Source of the DNA: Dendrocalamus latiflorus
Taxonomy: Eukaryota > Streptophyta > Magnoliopsida > Poales > Poaceae
NCBI GenBank assembly: GCA_017311315.1
Contig: CM029617.1
Coordinates: 3,018,681 to 3,082,680 of the forward strand
DNA: 64,000 nt
Direction of reading: 5' to 3'
The translations under genes and the position numbers were made by a program. Shown one piece after another: positions 20,942 through 35,585 of this stretch (within the stretch, counting starts at the first letter, position 1; each line of letters starts with the position of its first letter). The notes below the pieces were generated by a model that was not told where the DNA came from, made no database searches, and saw nothing but the letters and a program-made list of their open reading frames with translations.

Positions 20942-21194
20942 GGAACCGAATCCTCTGACGTTGCGTAAGGCAACGTCAGAGTGCAGTTGCATCTGAACCG
21001 CCCGATGAGAAATGGACGGTTCAGATCTGATTCTGCTACAGTAAAAATTACTGTAGCTACAGTGATTTTTACTGTAGCTACAGTACTTTTTACTGTAGCA
21101 AACCAGATCTGAGCCATTCATTTCTCATCGGGCGGTTCAGATTTGGCAACTGCACTCTGAAGTTGCTTTACGCAACGTCAGAGGATCCCGTTTC
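20942..21194. mobile_element. Mutator-like foldback MITE
   Basis: A 253-bp element flanked by a perfect 9-bp direct repeat gttcaaaac (20933-20941 and 21195-21203), the duplication size of Mutator-like elements. Nearly the whole sequence is an inverted repeat. The left arm has ggaaccgaatcctctgacg and the right arm its near complement, cgtcagaggatcccgtttc. Both arms also contain gaaccgcccgatgagaaatg or its complement. The loop (21030-21100) holds alternating actgtagctacagt palindromes. It is non-coding. Confidence 0.88.
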
Positions 21195-21203
21195 GTTCAA
21201 AAC

Positions 21204-22320
21204 ATACACTGACATAAGGTTGCAGCTCATGCTGATTTTTGTAATCATGAATGCAAGTGAAATTGAAGGTCATCTAGGCCTAATTAACAAATCAGCTAGT
21301 AGAGCAGCTTTTTCAGGCCGGTGCTCATTTGCTGCATACTTTATCCCACTGATGATGATACCTAGGCTCCGTTGGATTCAACTGTAGCCGGTAGCTTTCG
21401 GGTGAAATAATATTATAATAGCTGCTAAGTAGCTTTTAAAAATATTTAATTAAAGAAAATAAAAAGTAAAATAACTGTTATATTTCTATAGGTGATACGA
21501 AGAAATAAAAAGAAAAAAGACAATACATCTAAAACGGCAACTAAAAGTTGTTTGAAACAGACCTAATCTTGCAAGCTTTTTTATATTTGTTCATCGACCA
21601 TAGAGGAAAAGGTAAGACTTATGCCCTAACTCGAGGAAAGAAATAGGCTTATATTGGGATCATTGGATGCCTCACTTGACTACTTTTGACACTGTTCCTC
21701 GCTCTTTCCAGTGTTTTTTTTCCTTCAATGAAAATTGTCATGTCATGCTTTTGCCATTATATGCATTTCCCTCCCAGCTGCTCTCACATCTAAGATTTGA
21801 TTGCCCCAAGGACAGGATTGGTGGGGCCCGTTCCTTTGCTACATGGGTCCACCCATGAATTAAGAGGACTGGTGTGGGTGGGGGGTTTCCTTCAAGAACA
21901 CTGTTTTTGTTGCCATTGCATGAGTGTAGTATGCATCAACCCTTCCCTGTACAACGTTGATTTCTTGAGCTGCCAAGCTATTCTTCTGACGTGATCGGCA
22001 GATTGGGACATGTTTGGATGCTCTTGGTTTCGATCATAGGATAACGTGGTAATATACCTTTTTCCGGAATTCTAGCTCTGATGATGTTGTGTATATACTT
22101 CAATTTAGTTGCTTTCTAAGCTTTTTCCTGAATTATAGCTCCGAATATGGTATTCTTCAGTTTAGTTTAAATAGTACTACTCAATCAGTATTCATAAATC
22201 AGAAACATAACTACCAACTTGCTACCATAGAAAGACAGATAAACCTTACCTTGTCAATGTCATGATGTTTGGAGACGCAAGGCTGTGAAGCGTGATTGCA
22301 TCAAAATACAGTTATGCAGT

Positions 22321-22355
<35 letters not shown>

Positions 22356-23397
22356 GAATGTCCACGTGGCATCTCCTGGACCTTTCCATCCAGCTCGGCA
22401 GGCACTTGATGCTGATCAAGAAGTAGAACATGGAGCAAGTGTAACAAGCTTAGTCAGCAGAGATACTGAAGACTGAAGGATCGATTCACTGCTCCGGCCT
22501 TTCCACATCTTTTGCAGTCCATTCACTGCAAGCGGCTGTGCTTGACGAGAGAGATCTCTGAGAGAGCAGCACAGTTGCAATAAAAGCTGCCGCTGCTGCT
22601 GCTGCTACTACTACATTGCGGCACATCATTTCGGGAGATTCCTAAGAGGATCAAAGGAAAGACCTAGTATGATGCAGCAGCAGTGCCCAATGTAGATAAG
22701 AGAGAGCTCTTTTTTTCTTTCTAGTATTTTTTTTGGGGGTGCTTGTAGTGTTAAGTCCCTTTACACTTCATTTGTCTTTAAAACCTTCACTTGCTTTGCT
22801 TGGTTTTATAAGAAATTATAAGTCTCTGCCTGTATTGATTGTTGATTGAACTGTAGTACCATGCATGGGAGTGCCACTGCATAGCATAGCATGGCATGTA
22901 CAGCTAGGTTATAGGTATATGTGAATAGTGCCACTTTTGGGCGATCAGTTGATGTCAATTTATTTCCCTGGATTTAATTGGAGACAATTGTACAGCCCCT
23001 AGGGTCACCTAGTCACATCAAGCACAATCATACTGTTCTTTGATACGACAAAGGAGAGGAGAGGAAAAGAAAAGAAAAAGAGAGAGAGAAAGGAGCCATC
23101 ACACAATATATGGAGTGAGGATAGGAAGACTTGTTATAAAAAGATTTAGCTTTTGTTTTTTTTATTTCCAGCTTATTTAAGACAGGAGCTATTTAGAATA
23201 TATCGGCTTCTAATTTTAGCTTATTTTATTTTTTTAGCTTTTTGTTTTTTCCCATTATTTCTTTACATTGTTTATGACAATATAACGGTTTTCTCTGTTT
23301 TTTCTATTTTTTTTAAAAAAATAAGTAACCGCTACAGTATAATTTCAACCAAAAATTATAGTCATAAGTTTGAGCCAAAAGTTAATTAAAGCATCAC
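21204..23397. other. Intergenic region with simple repeats
   Basis: A (ga)n run occupies 22322-22353 and a (gct)n/(act)n run 22589-22613. Following the GA run, 22354-22476 is open for about 39 codons in one frame, but no family is recognised. Stretches around 21380-21570 and 23130-23390 resemble AT-rich MITE debris built on agcttttta. No gene is supported. Confidence 0.45.
22322..22353. repeat. (GA)n microsatellite
   Basis: An uninterrupted dinucleotide run of about 32 bases. GAGA-type runs are common near plant promoters and 5' leaders, but nothing here ties it to a gene. Confidence 0.9.
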
Positions 23398-23400
23398 TAA

Positions 23401-23785
23401 GGTCCTGTTTGGATCCACCCAGATTTTAAGAATCTGGCTTTTGGAAACTGGGTGGGATTCAAACAGACCAGTTTTTGGGGCAGTTTTTAAAATCTACCTA
23501 CCCAGATTCTTAAAAACCAAGAAGCTGTTGATACACAGTTTTTGCCAGTTTTTTTGCACAAATACCCATTTACCCTCATTAAAGACCACGCATGGCTGTT
23601 TAATGTGCTGTTCAAAAGCAATAAATGTAAGGGTATAATAGTCTATTAGCACCAATCATAAATGAAACTAGCTTTTAAAAACTAGGAGATCCAAATACCC
23701 CACCAGTTTTTGCTTAGAAACCAGCTTTTAAAAACTAGAAGTAATAGCTGGTTTTTAAGAATCTGAAACTGATCCAAACAGGGCC
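23401..23785. mobile_element. Tourist-like MITE (385 bp)
   Basis: Inverted ends: ggtcctgtttggatc at 23401 and gatccaaacagggcc ending at 23785. It is flanked by taa on both sides (23398-23400, 23786-23788), the TWA duplication of PIF/Harbinger elements. The arms also contain complementary agaatctg / agattctt and gcttttaaaaact tracts, so the element can fold back. It is non-coding. Confidence 0.88.
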
Positions 23786-28224
<4,439 letters not shown>

Positions 28225-28632
28225 TGGTGATCGGTTCGGCTGAAAAGCTCATGGCTTATGGCTGAAAACACTGTACCTGGCTGAAAAAAGCATTGTAGCT
28301 GACAGAGGCTTATTTAGCATAATTAAATTTAAAAAAATTTAAAAATATAAAAAATATGTTAGCCCATTACGTATAATACAAACAAATACGGGAAAAAAAG
28401 AACCGGCAAAAAAGCTCAACAAAAAGCTAAAAGTTCAGAAAAAGACGAAACTTATGAATAGTTAGCATAATTAAATTTAAAAAAATTTAAAAATATAAAA
28501 ATATGTTAGCCCATTACGTATAATACAAACAAATACGGGAAAAAAAGAACCGGCAAAAAAGCTCAACAAAAAGCTAAAAGCTCAGAAAAAGACGAAACTT
28601 ATGAATAGTGAAAAATAAGCCAGATGTCGAAG
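28225..28632 (+). mobile_element. MITE (copy A) with an internal 148-bp tandem duplication
   Basis: Starts ggtggtgatcggttcggct and ends near ccagatgtcgaag. It shares the block gttagcccattacgtataat and the tract gaaccggcaaaaaagctc with copies at 32325-32596 (inverted) and 33468-33735. Uniquely, the interior segment from agcataattaaa (28316) to gaatagt is repeated from 28464 with almost no change, so copy A is longer than its relatives. It is non-coding; its superfamily is not certain. Confidence 0.75.
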
Positions 28633-29021
28633 TCGAGTTGATTAGTATGAATATGTAACTAGTATAAGATGAAACACCCGGGGTTGATTTAGAAATGGAA
28701 CCTGGCCGGATAGCTCGCAAGTCGCGAAAGCTCGGCCTCCTGCGCGGTAGTACCGTGTGGGGTGAACCGATCAGTACACACGCGCGTCATGGCCAACTTT
28801 TACTTTTGCAATGCTCCTGCACAACAGCACGGGCACGACACTGCGCCTCCCCCTCTTGCACCGAGTAGTAGTAGAATGCATCATGAGGTGCACCAGGGAG
28901 GGCACGGAGATATTTGCGAAATTTCCGCCAGCAGTCGCCGACAGTTAGGCCCCACACCTAGAACAGAATTTAATGGGCCAAGTTTGTTTGGTGACTTCAG
29001 CGTTGTATGAGTATGGGCCTG
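28633..29021. other. Unassigned intergenic sequence
   Basis: Mixed-composition DNA between two MITEs. A frame at 28762-29010 is open but has no recognisable feature. No gene supported. Confidence 0.4.
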
Positions 29022-29024
29022 TTT

Positions 29025-29381
29025 GGGAGAGCTCCATCACTGAAAATATGGATTTGGAGCAGCAGCTCCACCGTGGATCTGGGATTCCACCATAGAGTGT
29101 TTGGCTTGTACAGCAGCTCCAGATCCACGAAATCGAGGTTTTGGTGGGAATGACCACTTTTGGTGGGATAGGGTGTGTAACCAGTGGCATTGGTGGGTAA
29201 TTACCACTCAACTCCATGGTGGAGCGCCCCTTGAGGAGCTCCATGAAATCCATGGATCTGCCCTCAGATCCAGGATTTTGGTGGATCCAGATTTCGCGGA
29301 GCTGGAGCGTTTGGGTAAAATTTCGTGGAGTGGAGCTGTTTTCGTGGATCTGGAGCTGGTGGAGCTCTCCCAAACAGGCCC
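29025..29381. mobile_element. Tourist-like MITE (357 bp)
   Basis: Perfect inverted ends gggcctgtttgggagagctc (29025) and gagctctcccaaacaggccc (to 29381), flanked by tat (29022-29024, 29382-29384). Internal gatccac/gtggatc and ggagct motifs make extended foldback arms, giving spurious open frames on both strands. The terminus is of the PIF/Harbinger type. Confidence 0.85.
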
Positions 29382-29384
29382 TAT

Positions 29385-30955
29385 ATTCTTGTAGGCTGTA
29401 ACTTATGCCTTTTAATCCCAATATGAACATTCGTACGAACGAATCGAAAGCCGATAAACCGCTTGTAAAAGGTTATCTCGATAAACTACTTTGAAATAAT
29501 GATAGAGAAACCGTTACATTTATTTGTTTGAGGAAAATTATAAGTCATAAACTATAAGCTAAAATAAACCGAAAAGAAAATACCCTACATGTTATGCCAT
29601 TTGAGCCTATGGCGACGCTCAAAGTGGCTCACGGCTTCAGCTTTTTTTTAAAAAAAGGAAAAAATATAAGAAAAATAAAAAATACTGTTACATCGTTATG
29701 GATAATACAAAGAAAAAGAAAAAAGGCAAAAAAAAATCAATAAATCAAAATTAGAAGCTGATATATTTTAAGTTACTTTTAATTTAAATAAACTGAAAGG
29801 TAAATAAAGCTAAAAACTGAAGGCCTTTGAAGCGGGCTAGAGGAGTTGGGAAGGCCATGACCGACAACTCTCGCAGCTCTTCTAGTACGTCGTTATTAAA
29901 AGTCTGTAAAAAAAGATGGTATCAAGGGGCAACTTCGTTCTAACAAAAACATAAGTAAAGCACGGTCAATTCTGTTGATTAGACAAGGCACGAAAAATAT
30001 CAAGACAGTCCGGTGGCCAAAGCAAGGGAAACCATTCGTTACCCCTTTTGGTGAAATGGCTTCATGACGATTCAAACTAAAATGAGCTAGCTGCATGCCA
30101 CCTAATGATTTCTCCTCTCCCACTCTTGCACAAGATCGGATAATGAAATGTAGGACCTAATTAGTTGGGGTAGATTTTTTTCTTTTGCAAACTAGCCAAA
30201 TTTGAGCAAAAATCTTCCATTGTGTTTAGGAAAATACGACCGCTCAGCTTTGATGTGAGCTCGGATGGTCTCCTTTCAAATAGTGATGGTTTCTAATAAA
30301 AGTTTTTAACATATCTTTTTATTATTATCTATAGAGATATAATAGTGTTTTTTATTATTATTATTTTAATTTTTAATTAAATATCTTAAAAAATTAATAG
30401 CCACTAAAGTACTGTTTAAATAAAAACTAAAAGAAAAAGGCACCTCACTGGGAAGATCGAACAGGTCCACAAGCTTCACGCACAGTGGCGTCCACGTACA
30501 CAGGCCGGGGAGATAGACGAGGCCAGGGCAGACGTATCATCATAACAGCTGGTCACGATCAACACATGTTCCTTGGACCTGCCTATGCTCCAGTACACGG
30601 AGGTGAGTAGGTAGGTCCTCGCGCCATGGCGCCGTACCTCTCGCTGCTCGCGCAGTGGTGCCACGTACGTTGGTACCACCGCCACCGCGCCACCACAGTA
30701 CGCGACGGGCGGTAGGCCGGGCCGGGGCGCGCAGGGCAAAAACGCACCAATCACCGTCTCCACCCATCCGTCGATCGGCCGGCCGGGAAGCTGGGATGGA
30801 CGCATGGACGATTCAGCGCGCGCGCCGCGGCGGCGGCGGCGTGGTCGCCAAAAAGTGGCGCCGTTCTCCGCTTTGCGCCCTTAATCCTGGGCTTAATGGC
30901 ACGTGCTACCTCCCGTGTAAGATGCTTAATTAGTCGCCATCGGATTTAAGCATGC
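29385..30955. other. Intergenic region, AT-rich then GC-rich
   Basis: 29390-29590 is a third copy of the degenerate repeat seen at 27095 and 27405. 29620-29830 is agctaaaaactg-type MITE debris. 30470-30900 turns GC-rich with open frames on both strands that lack domains. No gene is supported. Confidence 0.45.
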
Positions 30956-30958
30956 TTA

Positions 30959-31245
30959 GAGCATCTCCAAGAGATGCCCAAAATATTTACACCCTAAATC
31001 TATTTTTACAGATCCTAATCACGATATAAGGTCCTAAAATAATCATTCCCTCCAACAGATACCTTAAACCAGAAAAACAGTATTGGGAACCTAGATCATC
31101 CTCTATAAGTAGAGAGCGAGAGCTCATTTTTTGGGTGTGTTCTATTTTTGGGAGTCTATTTGGGAATATGTTGGAGCTACTTTTTACCCTTCAACTTTAA
31201 AATTTAAATATTAAGAGTCATATAGAGTATCTCTTAGAGATGCTC
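30959..31245. mobile_element. Tourist-like MITE (287 bp)
   Basis: Inverted ends gagcatctccaagagatgc (30959) and the near complement gagtatctcttagagatgctc (to 31245), flanked by tta on both sides (30956-30958, 31246-31248). GAGCATCTCCA is a widespread Tourist terminus in grasses. The interior contains no open frame. Confidence 0.88.
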
Positions 31246-31248
31246 TTA

Positions 31249-32324
31249 GTGACAGGTTAGCCGCACTGTAGGACGCGATGGACAGGTAACGGCAAGGAAC
31301 TGTGCTTGATCTGTTGGGCGCTGTTGCTTTTCTCGGATTGATGGCGTGAGCCACCGGGGTCTAGCTAGATCATCTGCAGTGCCAAGTTAGTTAACTAGCG
31401 AGCTCGTCGTACCAAAAGGGCACCAGAAGGCACAAGCGCTAGTAAACTCTGCGATGCCTCCGGTCGTACAAATTGGTTGTGCACGTACGCTATGGGAACT
31501 GACCATGGATTGACTTGCTAGAAAATAAATTGAGATGGGCATGCGTACTGCCGATTTACTACTTCTGCTGCGAACGGGCGGCCAGGCGGGAATGCACTTC
31601 CGTGGACGTCTCCGTGCCCGTGCGCGTCCGACGATGCGATGCGGGAGGTGTGAAAGGCGTGACCGACCGCCGAGCTGCTTCCTTCCAGCGCAAGCCGCGC
31701 CGGCACAAGGAAACAGATGCGTGCCCGTACGCACCGCTACCCGCCTACCCCCCGTCCCGTAGCACGCTTTTTCCCCGACTGCGTTGCCACCTCAACCCTT
31801 CTTACGGTCGATTCGACGCGCGACGACGGCCGCGACGGGTGGAAACGACCGCCACTTAGTTATCCTAGCCGTGCCGCGCTACGGGCGGCATGAGTGAGTG
31901 GGCGTGTGCCGAAGCGACGTGAGCCGGATCGGTGCGCCCGTGCGGGCTGGAGGTGTCGGCCGGGCGAGTCGCCGTCGAGTCGAACCCAACTTTCCTTTTT
32001 CGGTCGCCGCAACATTAAGCTCGAACTACTATGGTGTCAGCTTTTTTTTTTCTTCTTCTTCTTTCTGAAAAACCGATGCTTCAATGTTGGTATGAAGAGC
32101 AACTATTTCTAAGCGATTCCTGATACATGCTACAGATTGCATGACCCAGGAAACTGGAACGAGAAGGATGTGCTACACACTATTGTGTCCGAGATAGGTT
32201 TACTCGGGCTGAAGAGGTATTGCAGTCGCCTGAACTCACCTCCTTCGGCTAGAACCCCATCCCGGCCGCTGCTCGACCCGAGGCATCAGCCATCGGCGAG
32301 GTAGATGAAAAACGGGACCATGCT
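31249..32324. other. GC-rich intergenic region
   Basis: Open frames at 31515-31859 and its overlaps are Arg/Pro-rich shadows of GC content with no domain. A pyrimidine tract lies near 32041-32062. No gene supported. Confidence 0.4.
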
Positions 32325-32596
32325 AGCGGCCCGATCAGTTGGGCTTCAGCTTATGGCTTATTTTTTACTATTCATAAATTTCGTTTTTTTCTGAATTTTT
32401 GGCTTTTTGTTGAGCTTTTTTACCGGTTCTTTTTTCCCGTATGTGTTTGTATTATACGTAATGGGCTAACATATTTTTTAATTTTTTTAAATTTAATTAT
32501 GCTAAATAAGGCTCTGTCAGCTATAGTGTTTTTTCAGCCAGCTACAGTGTTTTCAGCCATAAGCCACAAAAAAGCCCAAATGATCACCACCGCTGT
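32325..32596 (-). mobile_element. MITE (copy B of the 28225 family, inverted)
   Basis: Contains the complement of the family core, attatacgtaatgggctaac (about 32451-32470), and ends ggcccgatcagttggg and aaatgatcaccaccg. It has a single core, without the tandem duplication of copy A. Confidence 0.75.
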
Positions 32597-33467
32597 GTTT
32601 CTTTGGTGTTTTAGGCATGTGGCCTGGTGGTATGGACTGTCCATGTTGATTTGGACCGGGTGGCCTAGATGCTCAGTACAACAAGTCGACAATGGGCTAG
32701 AAAAGTTGAAAGACAGGCACCACACTCGTCACTCGATCGGTCACGACGTTGGCTCCTAACCCTAGAGGGGTAGCCAGGGCATGGTGGTGACGTGTTGTGG
32801 CCAGGGTGCGGCGGCCAGGGCGTGGGCTGGCCAGGGGCACGACTATGAGCTGAAGAGGGCGAGCTCGAGGCGACTAGGAGCATGTTGAAAAGGAAGAGGC
32901 AAGATCAGGGCAGCAGCAGGCAGTGGCCAAGACACAAGAAATAAGCAAGCAAGGCAGCAATAAAGATAGGGGAACAGCTCTAATAGTATGTATCTTAACT
33001 TTTATACTCATTAGTCTTTGCTCTTCACTTGTCAAAATAAATTGTGATTAAATGTTCCTCTCAAATCTCCATACCTACTTAAATTGATTATTCCGGACAT
33101 GGATAGTTTGATCAAGTTCTTAATTATATGGTTCTACTAAGCAATCACCCTAACATCATGACCACATAAAACTTGTTCACCACTGGAATCCTTGAAAAGA
33201 TGTTGAATGTTGTCACTATATGTTCATAGAGTAAGATAAGTTGCTTAATACATTTAGAATGTTTATATATTTTAGAAGGATCCATGTTCTCTAAAAGAGA
33301 GGTTAGTTGAGTAATAAAACAATTAAAACAGAGAAGTTGAATTTATTATTTGTTCATTGAGCGATGCACTCTGTTGAGCCATCGAGCGACTGGCGAGACA
33401 CAGCAACATGTCTGGTGAGAAAGTGGCACCAAACGAAACAGTGACGAGCTGTTGTACCTAAGATAAG
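32597..33467. other. Unassigned intergenic sequence
   Basis: Contains a g-rich stretch with ggccagggcgtgg-type repeats around 32790-32840, then AT-rich DNA. No coding or repeat boundary can be supported. Confidence 0.4.
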
Positions 33468-33735
33468 GTGGTGATTGGTTGGGGTGTGGCTTATGGCTTA
33501 TTTCACTGTAGGTGGCTGAAATTACACTGTACCTGAAGGTGGCTTATTTGGTATAATTAAATATAAAAATTTTAAAAATAGAAAAAATGGGTTAGCCCAT
33601 CACGTGTAATGCAAACGAATACGGGAAAAAAGAACCGGTAAAAAACTCAAAAAATCCACCAAAAAAATTAGAAAAAGACGAAATTTAGGGATAGTGAAAA
33701 ATAAACCAGAAGCCGAAACGATCAGGACAGTTCGC
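33468..33735 (+). mobile_element. MITE (copy C of the 28225 family)
   Basis: Starts ggtggtgattggttgggg, carries the core gttagcccatcacgtgtaat and gaaccggtaaaaaactc, and ends gccgaaacgatcagg. It is more diverged from copies A and B than they are from each other. Confidence 0.72.
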
Positions 33736-34900
33736 CATTGGTCCACTAACAATTCTTCCGCAATTATTTAGATTGTTGATCGACTTATAATTAAAGTAAA
33801 AAAACGTGATTCCCCAACCGAAACATCTTTATTAATTCCATGGCCGTGGATTTTTGTCACCTGGCCGGTCAGCAAGCACGAGAATTCAATCCAGCGCGAT
33901 CGAGAAATCGTGTGGAAGCCATGGAATTGGAACCTATCAGACTCCATCATGTTTTCATCTGAGTAGTCGATGGAGCTTGCTTGCCAGGCGTTTCTGTCGT
34001 CGGAAAAAGAGAGACGAGGACACACATCCTTGTCCTGGTACTGTATTAGGTAGATCGATGTACGTATGTGACTATGCGTACGTACGTATGCGATGGAGAT
34101 GGGCATCTGATGATGCTTCTGCAACAGTTCATGGAAAGGAACTGTTCTACTCTTGTGCGAATGGATTCAGGAAGCTAGCTAGCTCTCTCAATCTGATGTG
34201 AAACCAACTCCATGAACCTTGCTGACCTTGCTTGCTGCGTGCATTTGTGCAGATATTTATGTAAACATGTGGCTACTTTTGCTTCAATCGATATTCTTTT
34301 TTCTTTTTTCTGAGTTTTTTTTTTGGCTAGGGAGGGCATTAATTCTGTGTACTGCTGCTACTAGCAGCAAATCGGCAGTACAGGTAGTTTGACTGCTGCG
34401 ACTTGTAACACGAGGTGTCAAAATGCAGTGCAAAGCTCAAATATAAGTGCCGTCACTTTTGTTTCAGAGCAGTTTGCTCTTAGGCTCAGAACAAATATTC
34501 GCAATAATTATAAAAATAGCATCAAATTTGCAACAAGTATTCTAACAATTTATCCCCTCAATCTACAATAATTCACTTAGAAAATACTACCGTGTAAAGA
34601 GAGAACAAACATGAAAATTATTGTCCACTCGCCATCTGTTCTCTGAGAAGGGCCCGTTTGGAACAAGTAATTTTTTTTTGTATTTTCGCGGGAACTGGGT
34701 TATTTCATGTGAAGTTTCTGTAAAATACATGTGTTCAAAGCAGGCTATAAAACAGGTTTCCTTTTATGTAAAAGTTTTGTAAGCATTAACTTAAAAAAAT
34801 ATTTCCATTCTGAACATAGAAAATAAAGCAATATAAAATGTTTACTCATGTACCTATACAGAACTAGTAAAAAGAAGAGCATCCAGAAAATTACCAAAAC
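33736..34900. promoter_or_regulatory. Probable upstream region of the ARF gene
   Basis: Sequence between the last upstream MITE and the purine-rich leader of the ARF gene. No coding domain. Contains acgtacgtacgta near 34071-34088 and a fragment beginning gggcccgtttggaac at 34650 that looks like one end of a Tourist-type element without a visible partner. The core promoter position cannot be fixed by eye. Confidence 0.35.
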
Positions 34901-35585
34901 CAGGCACGAGAGAGGGCTGAAAAAGGGGAGCACCACTCGTGGGGTCAAAACCCCAAGAACAACTTAGAAGTAGCAGCAGGAAGCACATAAGCAGCAAGAG
35001 GGAGAAGGAAGCAAGCCAACCAAAGCAAAGCAAAGCAAGAAGCACTTCTCGCTGCAGCTCTTAGGCTCGTCGAAAGCTGCAAGCATACGCAAGAAGCAAG
35101 AAAAGGAAGAAGCAACCAAGTAGCAAGCATGCTCCTAGCCTCCCTCTCCGGCGGCGGCGGTCGGATCTGCCGGAGAGCGGCGGCCGGGGCGCACGGAGCT
35201 CGGAGTTAACCGTCCGGACCTCGCGGCCGCGAGATCTCCCCTCGAGTGGCATTTTCTTGGCTCCGGCGGCCGCAAAGGCGGCGCCTTTGTTTATTTCCGC
35301 AGCTTCCCGTCCCCAAAGATCACAGCCTTTCTCTAGTTTTTGCTCGTCTTGGAAGTGGGATTTTGATTTCTTTGATGGAAGCGTAATTGCCCACAACAAA
35401 AGGCTCTGGTGAGTTATCGAGAAGAAGCTGAGAAAGCGATGGTTTTTGGGAAGGTGCTGTGATTTGGCCTAAAAAGGAGGAATCTTTCCTTCGTTTTCTC
35501 CTTCCTTCCCCGCTTCGTGCACGCTCTTATATTGCGTTCAGATCGGTCCTCTAATTGGACTTTTGGAAGGGGAGAGAAAAAAAAA
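34901..35585 (+). promoter_or_regulatory. Putative 5' leader of the ARF gene with upstream ORFs
   Basis: The purine-rich agcagcaggaagcac/aagcaaagcaaagcaa sequence from about 34960 and the following GC-rich stretch look like a long plant 5' UTR. Three upstream ATGs have short frames: 35129-35209 (26 codons plus stop), 35375-35386 (3 codons plus stop) and 35439-35462 (7 codons plus stop). A strong donor-like ggtgagtt at 35408-35415 raises the chance of a leader intron, which would remove the third uORF. The transcription start is not determined. Confidence 0.5.
35129..35209 (+). CDS. Upstream ORF 1 in the ARF leader (26 aa)
   Basis: ATG at 35129 and TAA at 35207-35209. The encoded peptide starts MLLASLSGGGGRICRR and is Gly/Arg/Ala-rich. 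It ends about 375 bases before the main start. Upstream ORFs in ARF leaders are known to lower main-frame translation in Arabidopsis; whether this one is translated is inference. Confidence 0.4.
   Translation: MLLASLSGGGGRICRRAAAGAHGARS

Noticed and set aside
34650..34745. Tourist-type end gggcccgtttggaac
   Set aside because: No matching inverted right end or flanking duplication was found, so a complete element cannot be claimed.
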